A stretch of DNA of 51,005 nucleotides, taken from JBARRO01 sp049644265 (GTDB taxonomy: Bacteria; Bacteroidota; Ignavibacteria; UBA10030). The stretch spans positions 1 to 51,005 of the forward strand of contig JBARRO010000201.1 in the NCBI GenBank assembly GCA_049644265.1. The letters run 5' to 3'. Under the pieces are notes generated by a model that worked only from the letters and a program-made list of their open reading frames with translations, was not told the DNA's origin and searched no databases. The stretch's first letter is position 1; each line of letters begins with the position of its first letter. This document shows, in pieces, positions 15,772 through 23,545 of this stretch. The position numbers were made by a program, and so were the translations under genes.

Positions 15772-16809
15772 CTATGCAGTGATTTGGTAGTTCTTCAGGC
15801 CCCAGTAGGTTTCTGTGGCCGAAGCTTTCAGGATTGTGGCAAGGGGGATGGCGACCAACATACCCGCAACACCCATCATGGTGTTACCGATGATGAGCAC
15901 AAAAATCACGGTGACGGGATGCATGTCGACGGTCTTCGAAAAACAGAGGGGCTGCACAATGATGTTGTCGACCAGCTGGATGGCGAACGTCAGAACAATG
16001 ATGGGAACGGCTTTTTGGAAATCCCCAAACTGCGTGAGCGAAACCAGAAATGCAGGAACAGCGCCGACGATCGGTCCAAGATACGGAACAAGGTTGGCGA
16101 TTCCGGCGATGACGCCAATCAGAATCGCGTAGTCGACTCCGATGACCTGGTAGCCGATGATGCTGAGAATCCCGATGATAATGGAATCGAGAATCCAACC
16201 ACGAAGATATCCGACCAGGTCCTTCTGAATTTTGTTCAGCACGTTGAGCGTCATTTCAAAATACTTGTTTGGCACGCGCTGGATCATGGTTTTGAGGGCC
16301 GAGTCGCCTTCTGCGAGAATGAAATAAGTGATAAACGGGACGATGGCAAGGTTCACGACGAATCCTGCCGCCGCAGCAAGTCCATCTCCGAGCATCTGGA
16401 GCCCGGACGTGATCACCGTGTGGACCTTTTGGGAAACATCGTTGGCATCGATAAACGGGATGTTTGCTGCCATGCTCTTTGTTGCCTCGTTGAGCTTCTC
16501 ATCAAACGGGAAATTTTTGAATCCATCGTACATGGATTTGACGCGGTCGACCAGTATGGGAACCGCTTCGATGGCGAACAGAGCAGTCGCTCCTCCGGCA
16601 ATGAGAAAGACGATGGCAATGGCAAGGCTTCTTCGCAAGCCCAGCCGGAATTCGAGAAACAGGACAACCGGACGGAGCACAAAGGCCGTCAGCCCGGAAA
16701 TGACCAGCGTGAGGACGAGGTCGGGAAAGAATGAAGCCACCCAAAAACTCACAATGATAATCCCGAGCAGAAAGAGAACCTTGAGAAATGGTCGATTGGC
16801 TGTGGTCAT
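15772..16809 (-). CDS. AI-2E family transporter (PerM/UPF0118), copy 1
   Basis: 345 residues with the usual plan: three helices at the N-terminus, a soluble segment (SMYDGFKNFPFDEKLNEATK to about 150), then helices including VNLAIVPFITYFILAEGD, YLRGWILDSIIIGILSIIGY, IANLVPYLGPIVGAVPAFLV and MMGVAGMLVAIPLATILKA. Family members export small molecules or ions (AI-2, Na+/H+ exchange in some); the name does not prove AI-2 transport. It is co-linear, same length and clearly homologous along its whole length to the gene directly upstream. Confidence 0.88.
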   Translation of the reverse strand: MTTANRPFLKVLFLLGIIIVSFWVASFFPDLVLTLVISGLTAFVLRPVVLFLEFRLGLRRSLAIAIVFLIAGGATALFAIEAVPILVDRVKSMYDGFKNFPFDEKLNEATKSMAANIPFIDANDVSQKVHTVITSGLQMLGDGLAAAAGFVVNLAIVPFITYFILAEGDSALKTMIQRVPNKYFEMTLNVLNKIQKDLVGYLRGWILDSIIIGILSIIGYQVIGVDYAILIGVIAGIANLVPYLGPIVGAVPAFLVSLTQFGDFQKAVPIIVLTFAIQLVDNIIVQPLCFSKTVDMHPVTVIFVLIIGNTMMGVAGMLVAIPLATILKASATETYWGLKNYQITA

Positions 16810-16811
16810 AG

Positions 16812-17849
16812 TCAGGCGGAAATTTGGTAATTTTTGAACCCCCAGTACGTCTCGGCCGCAGAAGCTCTGAGGATCGTGGCGAGAGGAATGGCAACGACCA
16901 TCCCTACGATTCCCATCATTTCATGGCCAAGGATGAGGAGAAGAATGACGAACACGGGATGCATATCGATGGATTTCGCAAAGAAGAACGGTTGCACGAC
17001 GACGTCGTCCAGAATCCGGATGGTCGCTGTCAGGACCAGTATCGCGACGACCTTGTGGAAATCGCCGTACTGCATGAGCGAGACGAGGATTGCCAGACAT
17101 GCACCGACAATCGGTCCAACATACGGAACCAGGTTTGCTATCCCGGCCAGTGTCCCGATGACAAGGGCGTATTCAACGCCAATAATGAACAAGCCCGCGA
17201 CGGTCAATAGCCCCACGACAACCGAGTCAAGGATCCAACCCCGCAGGTATGAAATGAGGTTGTGCCTGATCTTCCCGAGGACATTCAACGTCATCTCGAA
17301 ATATTTGTTCGGGACGCGTTGGATGACGAACTCGATTCCCTGATCGCCCTCAGCAAGGATAAAATACGTTACAAACGGAACAATGGCGAGGTTGACAGCG
17401 ACCGATGCCGCCGAGGTCAGCGCATTTCCAAGGGAGTTCTGTCCCTGGACAACCAGCGCGTGAACTTTCAGTACGAGATTTTCAGGATCTATGAATGGAA
17501 CCGAAGAGGCAAATCCTTTGGTCGCGTCAGCAAGCTTTTGGTCGAACGGAAAATCCTTTACGTTCGCGTACATCGAGCGTGCGCCCTCTACGAGCAACGG
17601 GATTGTTTCATACACCACGAATGCGAACACGCCTCCCAGGAGGAGGAAGACGACCGCAATGGAGAGGCTCCTGCGCATGCCCAGACGAAACTCAAAAAAT
17701 GTCACCAGAGGACGAAGGATAAACGCGGCGAGGACGGAAATGATCACCGTGATGAGAAGGTCCGGAAAAAATGAGGCCAGCCAGAAGAACAGAAGGATGG
17801 TCGCGAGGAGCAATGTGACTTTCAGGAATGGACGATTCGCGCGCGTCAT
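16812..17849 (-). CDS. AI-2E family transporter (PerM/UPF0118), copy 2
   Basis: 345 residues, tandem paralogue of the gene at 15772, with identical length and matching ends (MTRANRPFLKV; ETYWGFKNYQISA). Same landmarks: VNLAIVPFVTYFILAEGD, YLRGWILDSVVVGLLTVAG, IANLVPYVGPIVGACLAIL and MVVAIPLATILRASAAETYW. The ATG overlaps the recX stop by four bases, and only two bases separate its stop from the next gene, so all are co-translated. The two copies may form a heteromer or have different substrates. Confidence 0.88.
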   Translation of the reverse strand: MTRANRPFLKVTLLLATILLFFWLASFFPDLLITVIISVLAAFILRPLVTFFEFRLGMRRSLSIAVVFLLLGGVFAFVVYETIPLLVEGARSMYANVKDFPFDQKLADATKGFASSVPFIDPENLVLKVHALVVQGQNSLGNALTSAASVAVNLAIVPFVTYFILAEGDQGIEFVIQRVPNKYFEMTLNVLGKIRHNLISYLRGWILDSVVVGLLTVAGLFIIGVEYALVIGTLAGIANLVPYVGPIVGACLAILVSLMQYGDFHKVVAILVLTATIRILDDVVVQPFFFAKSIDMHPVFVILLLILGHEMMGIVGMVVAIPLATILRASAAETYWGFKNYQISA

Positions 17850-18490
17850 GATTGTGAGCGGAACTTTGTCTGGATGGTTTTTCTGGCGACGTCGTTCGAG
17901 AATCCCCGGCGCAGAAGAAACTCAAACAAACGTTTCTTGCGTGCAGCCGGGTCGAGCTTGGACAGCGAGGCATGCCGTGAGCTCAACCGCTTCGCAATCA
18001 ACTCGGCGGCGGCCTTCTGTTGATCTTCGCCGGATACGAGCTCGTCGACCACGCTGTCGACGAGTCCCCGGGCAATTCCTTTCACACGCAACTTGTTCCG
18101 CAGGAGCGCTTCGCCGACGGATTTCTTTTTGATCATGTCCCGCACAAACATCCTGGCGAATTCGAGGTCGTTCACCATCCCGAGAGACTGGAAGCGCGTT
18201 GCGACTTCGTCCGCGACATCCGCGGGGATTCCCTTCTTCGTGAGGTGGCTGACGAGCTCCCGGTAGCTCCGGGGCCGATAGGAGAGGTAATTGACCCCGA
18301 TGTCCTTTGCCCGGAATGTTGCGTCCTCCCGCTTGATCGCTTCAAGAGCCTTTTCGTCGACCGTGTCATCTTCCTGAAGCTTGAACTTCAGGAGCACGGC
18401 ATAAGCGATTTCCAGGTCCGGACCGTTGTCGAAGGAGAGGGCAAAACGTTGTCCTCGTTTCTTCAACTTGCTTATGCTTGTGATGATCAA
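17846..18490 (-). CDS. recX: Regulatory protein RecX
   Basis: 214 residues. Three-helix repeats typical of RecX: LSYRPRSYRELVSHLTKKGI, VNDLEFARMFVRDMIKKKSV, GEALLRNKLRVKGIARGLVD and KKRLFEFLLRRGFSNDVARK. RecX binds RecA filaments and moderates recombinase activity. It starts eight bases after the recA stop, as commonly seen, and overlaps the next gene. Confidence 0.93.
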   Translation of the reverse strand: MIITSISKLKKRGQRFALSFDNGPDLEIAYAVLLKFKLQEDDTVDEKALEAIKREDATFRAKDIGVNYLSYRPRSYRELVSHLTKKGIPADVADEVATRFQSLGMVNDLEFARMFVRDMIKKKSVGEALLRNKLRVKGIARGLVDSVVDELVSGEDQQKAAAELIAKRLSSRHASLSKLDPAARKKRLFEFLLRRGFSNDVARKTIQTKFRSQS

Positions 18491-18498
18491 GAGTGCAG

Positions 18499-19584
18499 TC
18501 AGGTCTTTGAAGTCTTCTTGGCGCCAGCATGTGCCGCGGCATGTTCCGCTTTGGGTGCGGGCGTCGGTGCGGGTTCATCCACGGTCAAGCCAAGCTTCTT
18601 GCGTGTCTCCGAATTGATTGCGTCGAAGATCTTGGGGTTGTTCTGCAAATAGGCTTTTACGGCGTCCCGGCCCTGGCCAATCCGGTCCTCTTTATAAGAG
18701 AACCAGGAACCGCTTTTGACGATGATGTTGTGCTCGACGGCCGTGTCGACCAGGTCGCCTAGCCGCGAGATCCCCTCATTATAGAGGATATCGAACTGAG
18801 CCTCCTTGAAAGGCGGGGCGACCTTGTTTTTCACGACTTTTACCCTGGTCCTGTTACCGATGACACTGGTGGAATCTTTGATCGCCTCGATACGGCGAAC
18901 GTCCAATCGGACGGATGCGTAGAACTTCAGAGCATTTCCGCCGGTCGTTGTTTCCGGGTTCCCGAACATCACACCGATTTTCATGCGGAGCTGGTTCGTA
19001 AACATCACCGATGTCTTCGATTTGCTGATCGCAGACGTCAGTTTCCGGAGCGCCTGGGACATCAGCCGGGCCTGAACGCCCATGGAAGGATCACCCATTT
19101 CGCCTTCGATTTCGGCCCGTGGGGTCAGAGCGGCCACGGAATCCACAACGATGATATCGATCGCATTGCTGCGCACAAGTGTTTCCACGATTTCCAGCCC
19201 TTGCTCGCCGTACTCGGGTTGAGAAAGGAGGAGGTTGTTGACGTCCACGCCAAGTTTTTTCGCGTAAGCGATGTCAAGAGCATGCTCCGCATCGATAAAT
19301 GCCGCAACGCCGCCGGCTTTCTGGGCCTCGGCGATGACGTGCAGGCAAATGGTGGTCTTTCCGGAGGATTCGGGACCGAAAATCTCGATCACCCTGCCAC
19401 GCGGAATTCCACCGATGCCCAGCGCCGCATCGAGGGAAATCGATCCGGTCGAAATGAAGTCGATTTTGGCAATGGGCCCCTCGCTCAGCCGCATGATCGA
19501 ACCCTTGCCATGCTGCTTTTCGATCTGGTCGATGGCCACTTTGAGAGCGGCAAGTCGCGCTTCTTTGTTGTTGGTCTCTGACAT
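18499..19584 (-). CDS. recA: Recombinase RecA
   Basis: 361 residues. Walker A GPESSGKTT, MAW region FIDAEHALDIAYAKKLGVD, Walker B IIVVDSVAAL, loop L1 with EGEMGDPSMGVQARLMSQAL, L2 FTNQLRMKIGVMFGNPETTTGGNALKF... all intact. It ends in an Ala/Pro/Lys-rich tail (PAPTPAPKAEHAAAH). RecA makes ATP-dependent filaments on single-stranded DNA for homologous recombination and SOS cleavage. The order cinA-thpR-recA-recX is like that of many bacteria. I saw no LexA-type operator upstream. Confidence 0.98.
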   Translation of the reverse strand: MSETNNKEARLAALKVAIDQIEKQHGKGSIMRLSEGPIAKIDFISTGSISLDAALGIGGIPRGRVIEIFGPESSGKTTICLHVIAEAQKAGGVAAFIDAEHALDIAYAKKLGVDVNNLLLSQPEYGEQGLEIVETLVRSNAIDIIVVDSVAALTPRAEIEGEMGDPSMGVQARLMSQALRKLTSAISKSKTSVMFTNQLRMKIGVMFGNPETTTGGNALKFYASVRLDVRRIEAIKDSTSVIGNRTRVKVVKNKVAPPFKEAQFDILYNEGISRLGDLVDTAVEHNIIVKSGSWFSYKEDRIGQGRDAVKAYLQNNPKIFDAINSETRKKLGLTVDEPAPTPAPKAEHAAAHAGAKKTSKT

Positions 19585-19597
19585 GAAAAAACTCCGG

Positions 19598-20173
19598 TTA
19601 AGGTTTGAAAGGAATTGACTTCAACGTTGTGTAGACCGAGCCGGTCGGCTTCAGGTCGCTTTTGACAAGGAGAATGTGTGAGCAGCGAGAGCGAATCGGC
19701 TCAAAAGTAATGCTTTTTAGTTCTTCAGTCAAGCGACGGAGGTTTCTGCCGCCTTTCACGCGACCGAGTGTAATGTGAGGATGGAAGGAGCGCTGTTCCT
19801 TTGTGAAACCGAATTCACTGCACACATCCTCAACGAGGGTGTTCACACGAAGTATGTTCTCGTCGGCATGGGCACCGATCCAAAGTACATTCGGATGAAG
19901 TTCGTTCGGGAATGCACCGGTGTTAGCATATTCAATGTCGAAAGGGGGAATTGATGAAACACGGTGTTCCAGTGCTTCGCCCAGCAAATCCGCGACAGAG
20001 GTCTCCACGTTTCCGAGAAACTTCAGCGTGATGTGAAATTTTTCCGGCGCATCCCATTTCACTTCGGCCTGGGTTTCAACCAGCCGCCTTTGCACAGCTG
20101 CTATTTGTTTCCTGACTTCTTCAGAAGTCGGAAGGGCAATAAAGCAGCGGATTTTGGAGGTGTGGGCGGTCAT
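19598..20173 (-). CDS. thpR: RNA 2',3'-cyclic phosphodiesterase (2H family)
   Basis: 191 residues. The two HxT/S catalytic motifs of 2H phosphoesterases are present, FHITLKFLG and FHPHITLGRVKG, plus RCFIALPTSEEVRKQI at the start. The family opens 2',3'-cyclic phosphates, originally seen as 2'-5' RNA ligase. It is 13 bases upstream of recA, so probably co-transcribed from the promoter at 20578-20606. Confidence 0.92.
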   Translation of the reverse strand: MTAHTSKIRCFIALPTSEEVRKQIAAVQRRLVETQAEVKWDAPEKFHITLKFLGNVETSVADLLGEALEHRVSSIPPFDIEYANTGAFPNELHPNVLWIGAHADENILRVNTLVEDVCSEFGFTKEQRSFHPHITLGRVKGGRNLRRLTEELKSITFEPIRSRCSHILLVKSDLKPTGSVYTTLKSIPFKP

Positions 20174-20189
20174 GTGACAATTTCCTAAT

Positions 20190-20220
20190 GTTCGCCGGCC
20201 TCAACGCCGACCTAGCGGGG
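20190..20220 (+). repeat. Hairpin repeat, CCTA-tail family, copy 1
   Basis: Starts GTTCGCCGGCCTCAACGCCG and ends ACCTAGCGGGG; the core CGGC...GCCG can pair. Related copies stand at 20346, 20453 and, inverted, at 20251. Confidence 0.6.
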
Positions 20221-20250
20221 AATGAGGAGGCGTCCTTACCCCGACATTTC

Positions 20251-20283
20251 TCCCCTCGGTAGGCCGTCCCTTAGGACGGCGTT
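20251..20283 (-). repeat. Hairpin repeat, CCTA-tail family, inverted copy
   Basis: On the minus strand: GCCGTCC-TAA-GGGACGGC-type hairpin followed by CCTACCGAGGGG. The stem bases differ from the other copies but still pair, while the tail is kept. Confidence 0.6.
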
Positions 20284-20345
20284 GTGAAAATTTTACGGTT
20301 ACAGCTTTGCTTCTTGCGACTCTCACATGATCAAATGATGTCGCT

Positions 20346-20380
20346 GTTCGTCGGCGTAAACGCCAACCTACCGAAGGGGG
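20346..20380 (+). repeat. Hairpin repeat, CCTA-tail family, copy 2
   Basis: GTTCGTC, then GGCGT-AA-ACGCC hairpin, then AACCTACCGAAGGGGG. Confidence 0.65.
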
Positions 20381-20452
20381 CGGCAGGTCGTCTTTCAGGG
20401 CGCAACAAGCTTCTGAAAAATGTGGAAGTTTCATTCACTCCTCGAAGTAGAG

Positions 20453-20486
20453 GTTCGCCGGCATCAACGCCGACCTACCGAGGGGG
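20453..20486 (+). repeat. Hairpin repeat, CCTA-tail family, copy 3
   Basis: GTTCGCCGGCATCAACGCCG followed by ACCTACCGAGGGGG. The 429-base gap 20174-20602 between thpR and cinA holds these four copies and a promoter, and otherwise no gene. Confidence 0.65.
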
Positions 20487-20577
20487 AATGATGGACAAAC
20501 TGAGGGGGTGCACTGGACTAACTATAGACTAAGAATAACGGGGGAAGCATCATTACAGAGGGGGGCTGAACACTCGC

Positions 20578-20606
20578 AATCTACACTCGCCACATCAAAA
20601 AGTCAA
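20578..20606 (-). promoter_or_regulatory. Probable promoter of thpR-recA-recX and downstream genes
   Basis: On the minus strand TTGACT (20606-20601), 17 bases, TAGATT (20583-20578). The -35 box overlaps the cinA stop codon. The transcript would have a leader of about 400 bases carrying the four hairpin repeats. Confidence 0.65.
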
Positions 20607-21856
20607 GTTTCCATCTTCAATATTTTTCTTCTTACCAGCTCAAGCGCCGCCTGCGACGCCCGCTCTTTGATGCGCTGCCTGCCCTCGCCGAAATTGAATC
20701 GCAGCGCGATGGTCCCTGACTGGTCCGAGTATCCGACCCACACCAACCCCACCGGTTTTTCCGGAGTGCCGCCCGTCGGTCCCGCAATCCCCGTGGTTGA
20801 AACGCCGATGCTCGTGTTGCACTTCGTGCGTATCCCTGATGCCAATGCCTCTGCCACTTCGCGACTCACCGCCCCGAACCGTTCAATATCACGAATTGGA
20901 ACGCCAAGCTCTGATACCTTCGAATCGTTGCTGTAACACACAACACCGCGCTCGAAATAGGCTGAGCTCCCGGGAATGTTGGTCATCCGGTCTGCCAGGA
21001 GCCCGCCCGTACAAGACTCGGCAACGGCAATGGTTAGCTTTCGTTCCTTCAGGAGTCTCCCCACCACTTCCTCCATTTCCTCATCGTCGGTTGCGTAAAT
21101 GTATTTTTCCGACGTTGCGCGTATCTTCTCTTCAACGCTTTTGACCTTGTTCTCCGCTTCCTGTGCAGAAGCTGCTTTGGCGGTAATCCGCAATCGAACT
21201 CCGGCCGGGCTTGGGAGGTAGGCGAGCGTCACCCCGGAGTTCTCTGCAAACAACCCGCGAACGTCGCCGACCTGATTTGCCAGGATCGATTCGGGAATTC
21301 CCGTCGTCTTCAGAGTCCGGTGCAGGATGACCCTTCCCGTTCCCCGCTTTCTGAAAAAGGGCAGGACAAACTCCTCCATCATTCCCACCATTTCGAACGG
21401 CACTCCGGGCATGACGATGAAAACTTTCCCATCCCGCTCGATCAGGTACCCGGGTGCGGTGCCGTGGTGATTCTGAATGACCGTACATCCGCGCGGAACA
21501 AGCGCCTGGTCCTCGTTGATCTTCAGCATGGACATGCTTCTCCGTGAAACGATTCTCCTGACATTCTCCAATGCCTCGGGATCAACGACAAGGTCTTTCT
21601 TGAAGTACCTGCACACGACTGCGCGAGTGATGTCGTCGTGGGTCGGACCAAGACCTCCGGTTATGGTAACTACATCGTGCGTCGCGAGAGCGGTTTCGAA
21701 CGCCTTGAGAATGTCCTGCTCGGCATCGCCGACCGTGGTCATCCGATCGGCGTAAATCCCGACTGCGTTGAGTTTGTCCGCAATATAGGCTTGGTTGGAG
21801 TTGAGAACCTGACCGATGAGCAGTTCGTCGCCGATGGAAATGATTTCAGCGTTCAT
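20603..21856 (-). CDS. cinA: CinA: competence/damage-inducible protein with nicotinamide-nucleotide amidohydrolase domain
   Basis: 417 residues, full two-domain form. The N-terminal MoaB/MogA-like part (1-170) has ISIGDELLIGQVLNSNQAYI, TGGLGPTHDDITRAVV and MPGVPFEMVGMMEE; the C-terminal CinA/PncC part (about 255-417) has IAVAESCTGGLLADRMTNIP, YSNDSKVSELGV and GIAGPTGGTPEKPVGLVWVG. The protein recycles pyridine nucleotides by hydrolysing NMN (and ADP-ribose in some). Its position between pgsA/pgpA and recA is conserved in many bacteria. Confidence 0.95.
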   Translation of the reverse strand: MNAEIISIGDELLIGQVLNSNQAYIADKLNAVGIYADRMTTVGDAEQDILKAFETALATHDVVTITGGLGPTHDDITRAVVCRYFKKDLVVDPEALENVRRIVSRRSMSMLKINEDQALVPRGCTVIQNHHGTAPGYLIERDGKVFIVMPGVPFEMVGMMEEFVLPFFRKRGTGRVILHRTLKTTGIPESILANQVGDVRGLFAENSGVTLAYLPSPAGVRLRITAKAASAQEAENKVKSVEEKIRATSEKYIYATDDEEMEEVVGRLLKERKLTIAVAESCTGGLLADRMTNIPGSSAYFERGVVCYSNDSKVSELGVPIRDIERFGAVSREVAEALASGIRTKCNTSIGVSTTGIAGPTGGTPEKPVGLVWVGYSDQSGTIALRFNFGEGRQRIKERASQAALELVRRKILKMET

Positions 21857-21889
21857 GCGTGGTTACACGGGTTGGGATCGAGGCGATCG

Positions 21890-22414
21890 TTACACGAAGA
21901 ACTGGCCGAGGAATGGAACGGCAAGAAGCAGGTGGATCACGATGTTGGCGTAGAGGCCTGCGACAACATCATCCATCATGATGCCGAAGCCGCCGGAGAG
22001 TCGGTCGAATTTTCTTGCCGGAAAGGGTTTCACGATGTCCATGAATCGGAACACGAAAAACGCGGCCACGGCCACGGCAAGAGTTTTGGGGAGGAGGAAC
22101 AGAGACACCCACATTCCGAGGACTTCGTCGATTGTGACTTCAGCAGGGTCGTGGCCATAGTATGCCTCCATGAGATCGCCTGCCCGCACGCCGAGAAGGA
22201 AGATCGCAAAACTCGCCGGCATGATGAGGTAGGGGCCCTCGAATCCCGGCAGAAAATAGATCGCGAGTCCAACAAGGCTCCCCACGGTACCCGACGCAAT
22301 CGGAAAGTATCCAGAGAACAGTCCCGATGCAAACGCCCTGACGAAGAAATTCGGAAGGGCTGTTGTCGGCGGGGGGATGTTAACGGGATTCGGTGACTCT
22401 GCTGGAGAAGTCAT
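21890..22414 (-). CDS. pgpA: Phosphatidylglycerophosphatase A
   Basis: 174 residues, four membrane stretches. Family motifs FASGLFSGYFPIASGTVGSL, VTIDEVLGMWVSL and FVFRFMDIVKPFPARKFDRL with GGFGIMMDDVVAGLYANI. It removes phosphate from phosphatidylglycerophosphate at the inner membrane. Its start lies inside the end of pgsA (35-base overlap), the enzyme that makes its substrate. Confidence 0.95.
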   Translation of the reverse strand: MTSPAESPNPVNIPPPTTALPNFFVRAFASGLFSGYFPIASGTVGSLVGLAIYFLPGFEGPYLIMPASFAIFLLGVRAGDLMEAYYGHDPAEVTIDEVLGMWVSLFLLPKTLAVAVAAFFVFRFMDIVKPFPARKFDRLSGGFGIMMDDVVAGLYANIVIHLLLAVPFLGQFFV

Positions 22415-23006
22415 ACAATTCGCGGATGGTCTTCCAGTTTTCTATAACATAGAGAACGCCCGTCCACACGGTGATCAGCGCAATGGCCACCATCATCGAA
22501 TATACGACCGAGTGGTTGAGCAGTGTCCCGATAATGATGCTGTGATGAATACGAAAGTACTCCATGTCTTGCGCGACGTAGAGCAGAAGGAGGTAGTTGA
22601 TCATGACGAATTGGAGAAAGGTCTTGGTCTTTGCGAACCTTGATGTGGTCACGGGCCGGCTCTTGTATTCCGCGTAGGTTCGAAGAAACGTGATGATAAT
22701 GTCGCGAAGAATGATCAGCCACACGGTCCAAGCGGGAACGAGGTTGAGATAGATAAACGCGATGAGCGCGGCAGAGGTGATAATCTTGTCGGCGAACGGG
22801 TCGAAAAAAGCGCCCCAGCGTGTGATATATCCCCAGCGGCGGGCTACCCAGCCGTCATACCAGTCTGTCAGGAGGGCAACGAAAAACACTGCCACCGAGA
22901 GTTCGCGCAGCGAAGGATCGGCTGAGAACAACAGGAGGATAAACACCGGGGTCAGCAGGATCCGGAGAAACGTCAGTTGGTTGGGGGGGGAAAAGATGAA
23001 TTTCAT
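22380..23006 (-). CDS. pgsA: CDP-diacylglycerol--glycerol-3-phosphate 3-phosphatidyltransferase
   Basis: 208 residues, about five membrane helices. The CDP-alcohol phosphotransferase signature DG(x2)AR(x8)G(x3)D(x3)D is present as DGWVARR...WGAFFDPFADK. NQLTFLRILLTPVFILLL is the usual start. It makes phosphatidylglycerophosphate, the substrate of the overlapping pgpA product. Confidence 0.95.
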   Translation of the reverse strand: MKFIFSPPNQLTFLRILLTPVFILLLFSADPSLRELSVAVFFVALLTDWYDGWVARRWGYITRWGAFFDPFADKIITSAALIAFIYLNLVPAWTVWLIILRDIIITFLRTYAEYKSRPVTTSRFAKTKTFLQFVMINYLLLLYVAQDMEYFRIHHSIIIGTLLNHSVVYSMMVAIALITVWTGVLYVIENWKTIRELYDFSSRVTESR

Positions 23007-23041
23007 GGGAAGCTGACCCGGGAGGACTCTGTCTGCCTGAC

Positions 23042-23065
23042 AAAAAATCCCGCGAGAAGCGGGAT
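23042..23065 (-). terminator. Rho-independent terminator of rpmB
   Basis: On the minus strand ATCCCGC-TTCTC-GCGGGAT followed by a T run (plus-strand A run 23042-23047). It lies 30 bases after the rpmB stop. Confidence 0.85.
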
Positions 23066-23096
23066 CGACAACAATGAACGACGCCGCGAAAAAACT

Positions 23097-23288
23097 CTAT
23101 GCGGCCTTCCGAACTTTCCCGGTCTTGATACAGTTCGTGCAGACATTGATGCGCCTGACGTTCCCATCGACAACGGCACGGACTTTCTGGAGGTTCGGCA
23201 TAAAGCGACGAGGTGACCGATTGTGCGCGTGACTGACGTTGTTTCCCGCCATGGGTTTCTTACCGCAAACTTCACAAACTCTTGCCAT
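23097..23288 (-). CDS. rpmB: 50S ribosomal protein L28
   Basis: 63 residues, starting MARVCEVCGKKPMAGNNVSH and holding RSPRRFMPNLQKVRAVVDG and RRINVCTNCIKTGKVRKA. Two Cys pairs (CEVC, CTNC) make it the zinc-binding form. The ATG at 23288 is chosen by homology and by the promoter at 23332-23360; longer in-frame starts would lie upstream of that promoter. Confidence 0.97.
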   Translation of the reverse strand: MARVCEVCGKKPMAGNNVSHAHNRSPRRFMPNLQKVRAVVDGNVRRINVCTNCIKTGKVRKAA

Positions 23289-23331
23289 TGAAGACTCCGT
23301 TTTGATCAACAAACAACTAAATAGTGGAGTA

Positions 23332-23360
23332 AAGATAGGAAGAAAATTCAAAAGAGGCAA
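23332..23360 (-). promoter_or_regulatory. Probable rpmB promoter
   Basis: On the minus strand TTGCCT (23360-23355), 17 bases, TATCTT (23337-23332). Start near 23325, about 37 bases before the ATG. Confidence 0.6.
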
Positions 23361-23405
23361 GAAGGTTGCAGATCGGCCCCTGGACAGACCGCAATCAGCG
23401 CTTGG

Positions 23406-23434
23406 TTGCAAGCCTTTGCAAATTTGGTTATAAT
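23406..23434 (+). promoter_or_regulatory. Probable tsaD promoter
   Basis: TTGCAA (23406-23411), 17 bases, TATAAT (23429-23434). Start near 23441. The whole untranslated leader would then be the heptamer array 23456-23539. Confidence 0.7.
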
Positions 23435-23455
23435 GAGGAAAAATTGGAAGCCAGG

Positions 23456-23539
23456 ATTCAGAATACAGAATTCAGGAGTCAGAATTATGGAACTCGAAAT
23501 CCTTAACCTTAAACTTCAAACTCGAAACTCGAAACTTTT
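23456..23539 (+). repeat. Degenerate tandem heptamer array (12 units) in the tsaD leader
   Basis: Twelve 7-base units without slippage: ATTCAGA, ATACAGA, ATTCAGG, AGTCAGA, ATTATGG, AACTCGA, AATCCTT, AACCTTA, AACTTCA, AACTCGA, AACTCGA, AACTTTT. The unit drifts from ATTCAGA to AACTCGA towards the gene. It ends six bases before the TTG start of tsaD. Confidence 0.85.
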
Positions 23540-23545
23540 CCTTCC

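Noticed and set aside
20190..20486. Spaced repeats that could suggest a CRISPR array
   Set aside because: Copies differ in sequence and orientation, spacing is irregular (about 106-156 bases), and no cas gene is present; they are hairpin repeats.
19585..20606. LexA/SOS box for recA
   Set aside because: No CTGT-N8-ACAG or GAAC-N4-GTTC type palindrome was found upstream of recA or thpR.
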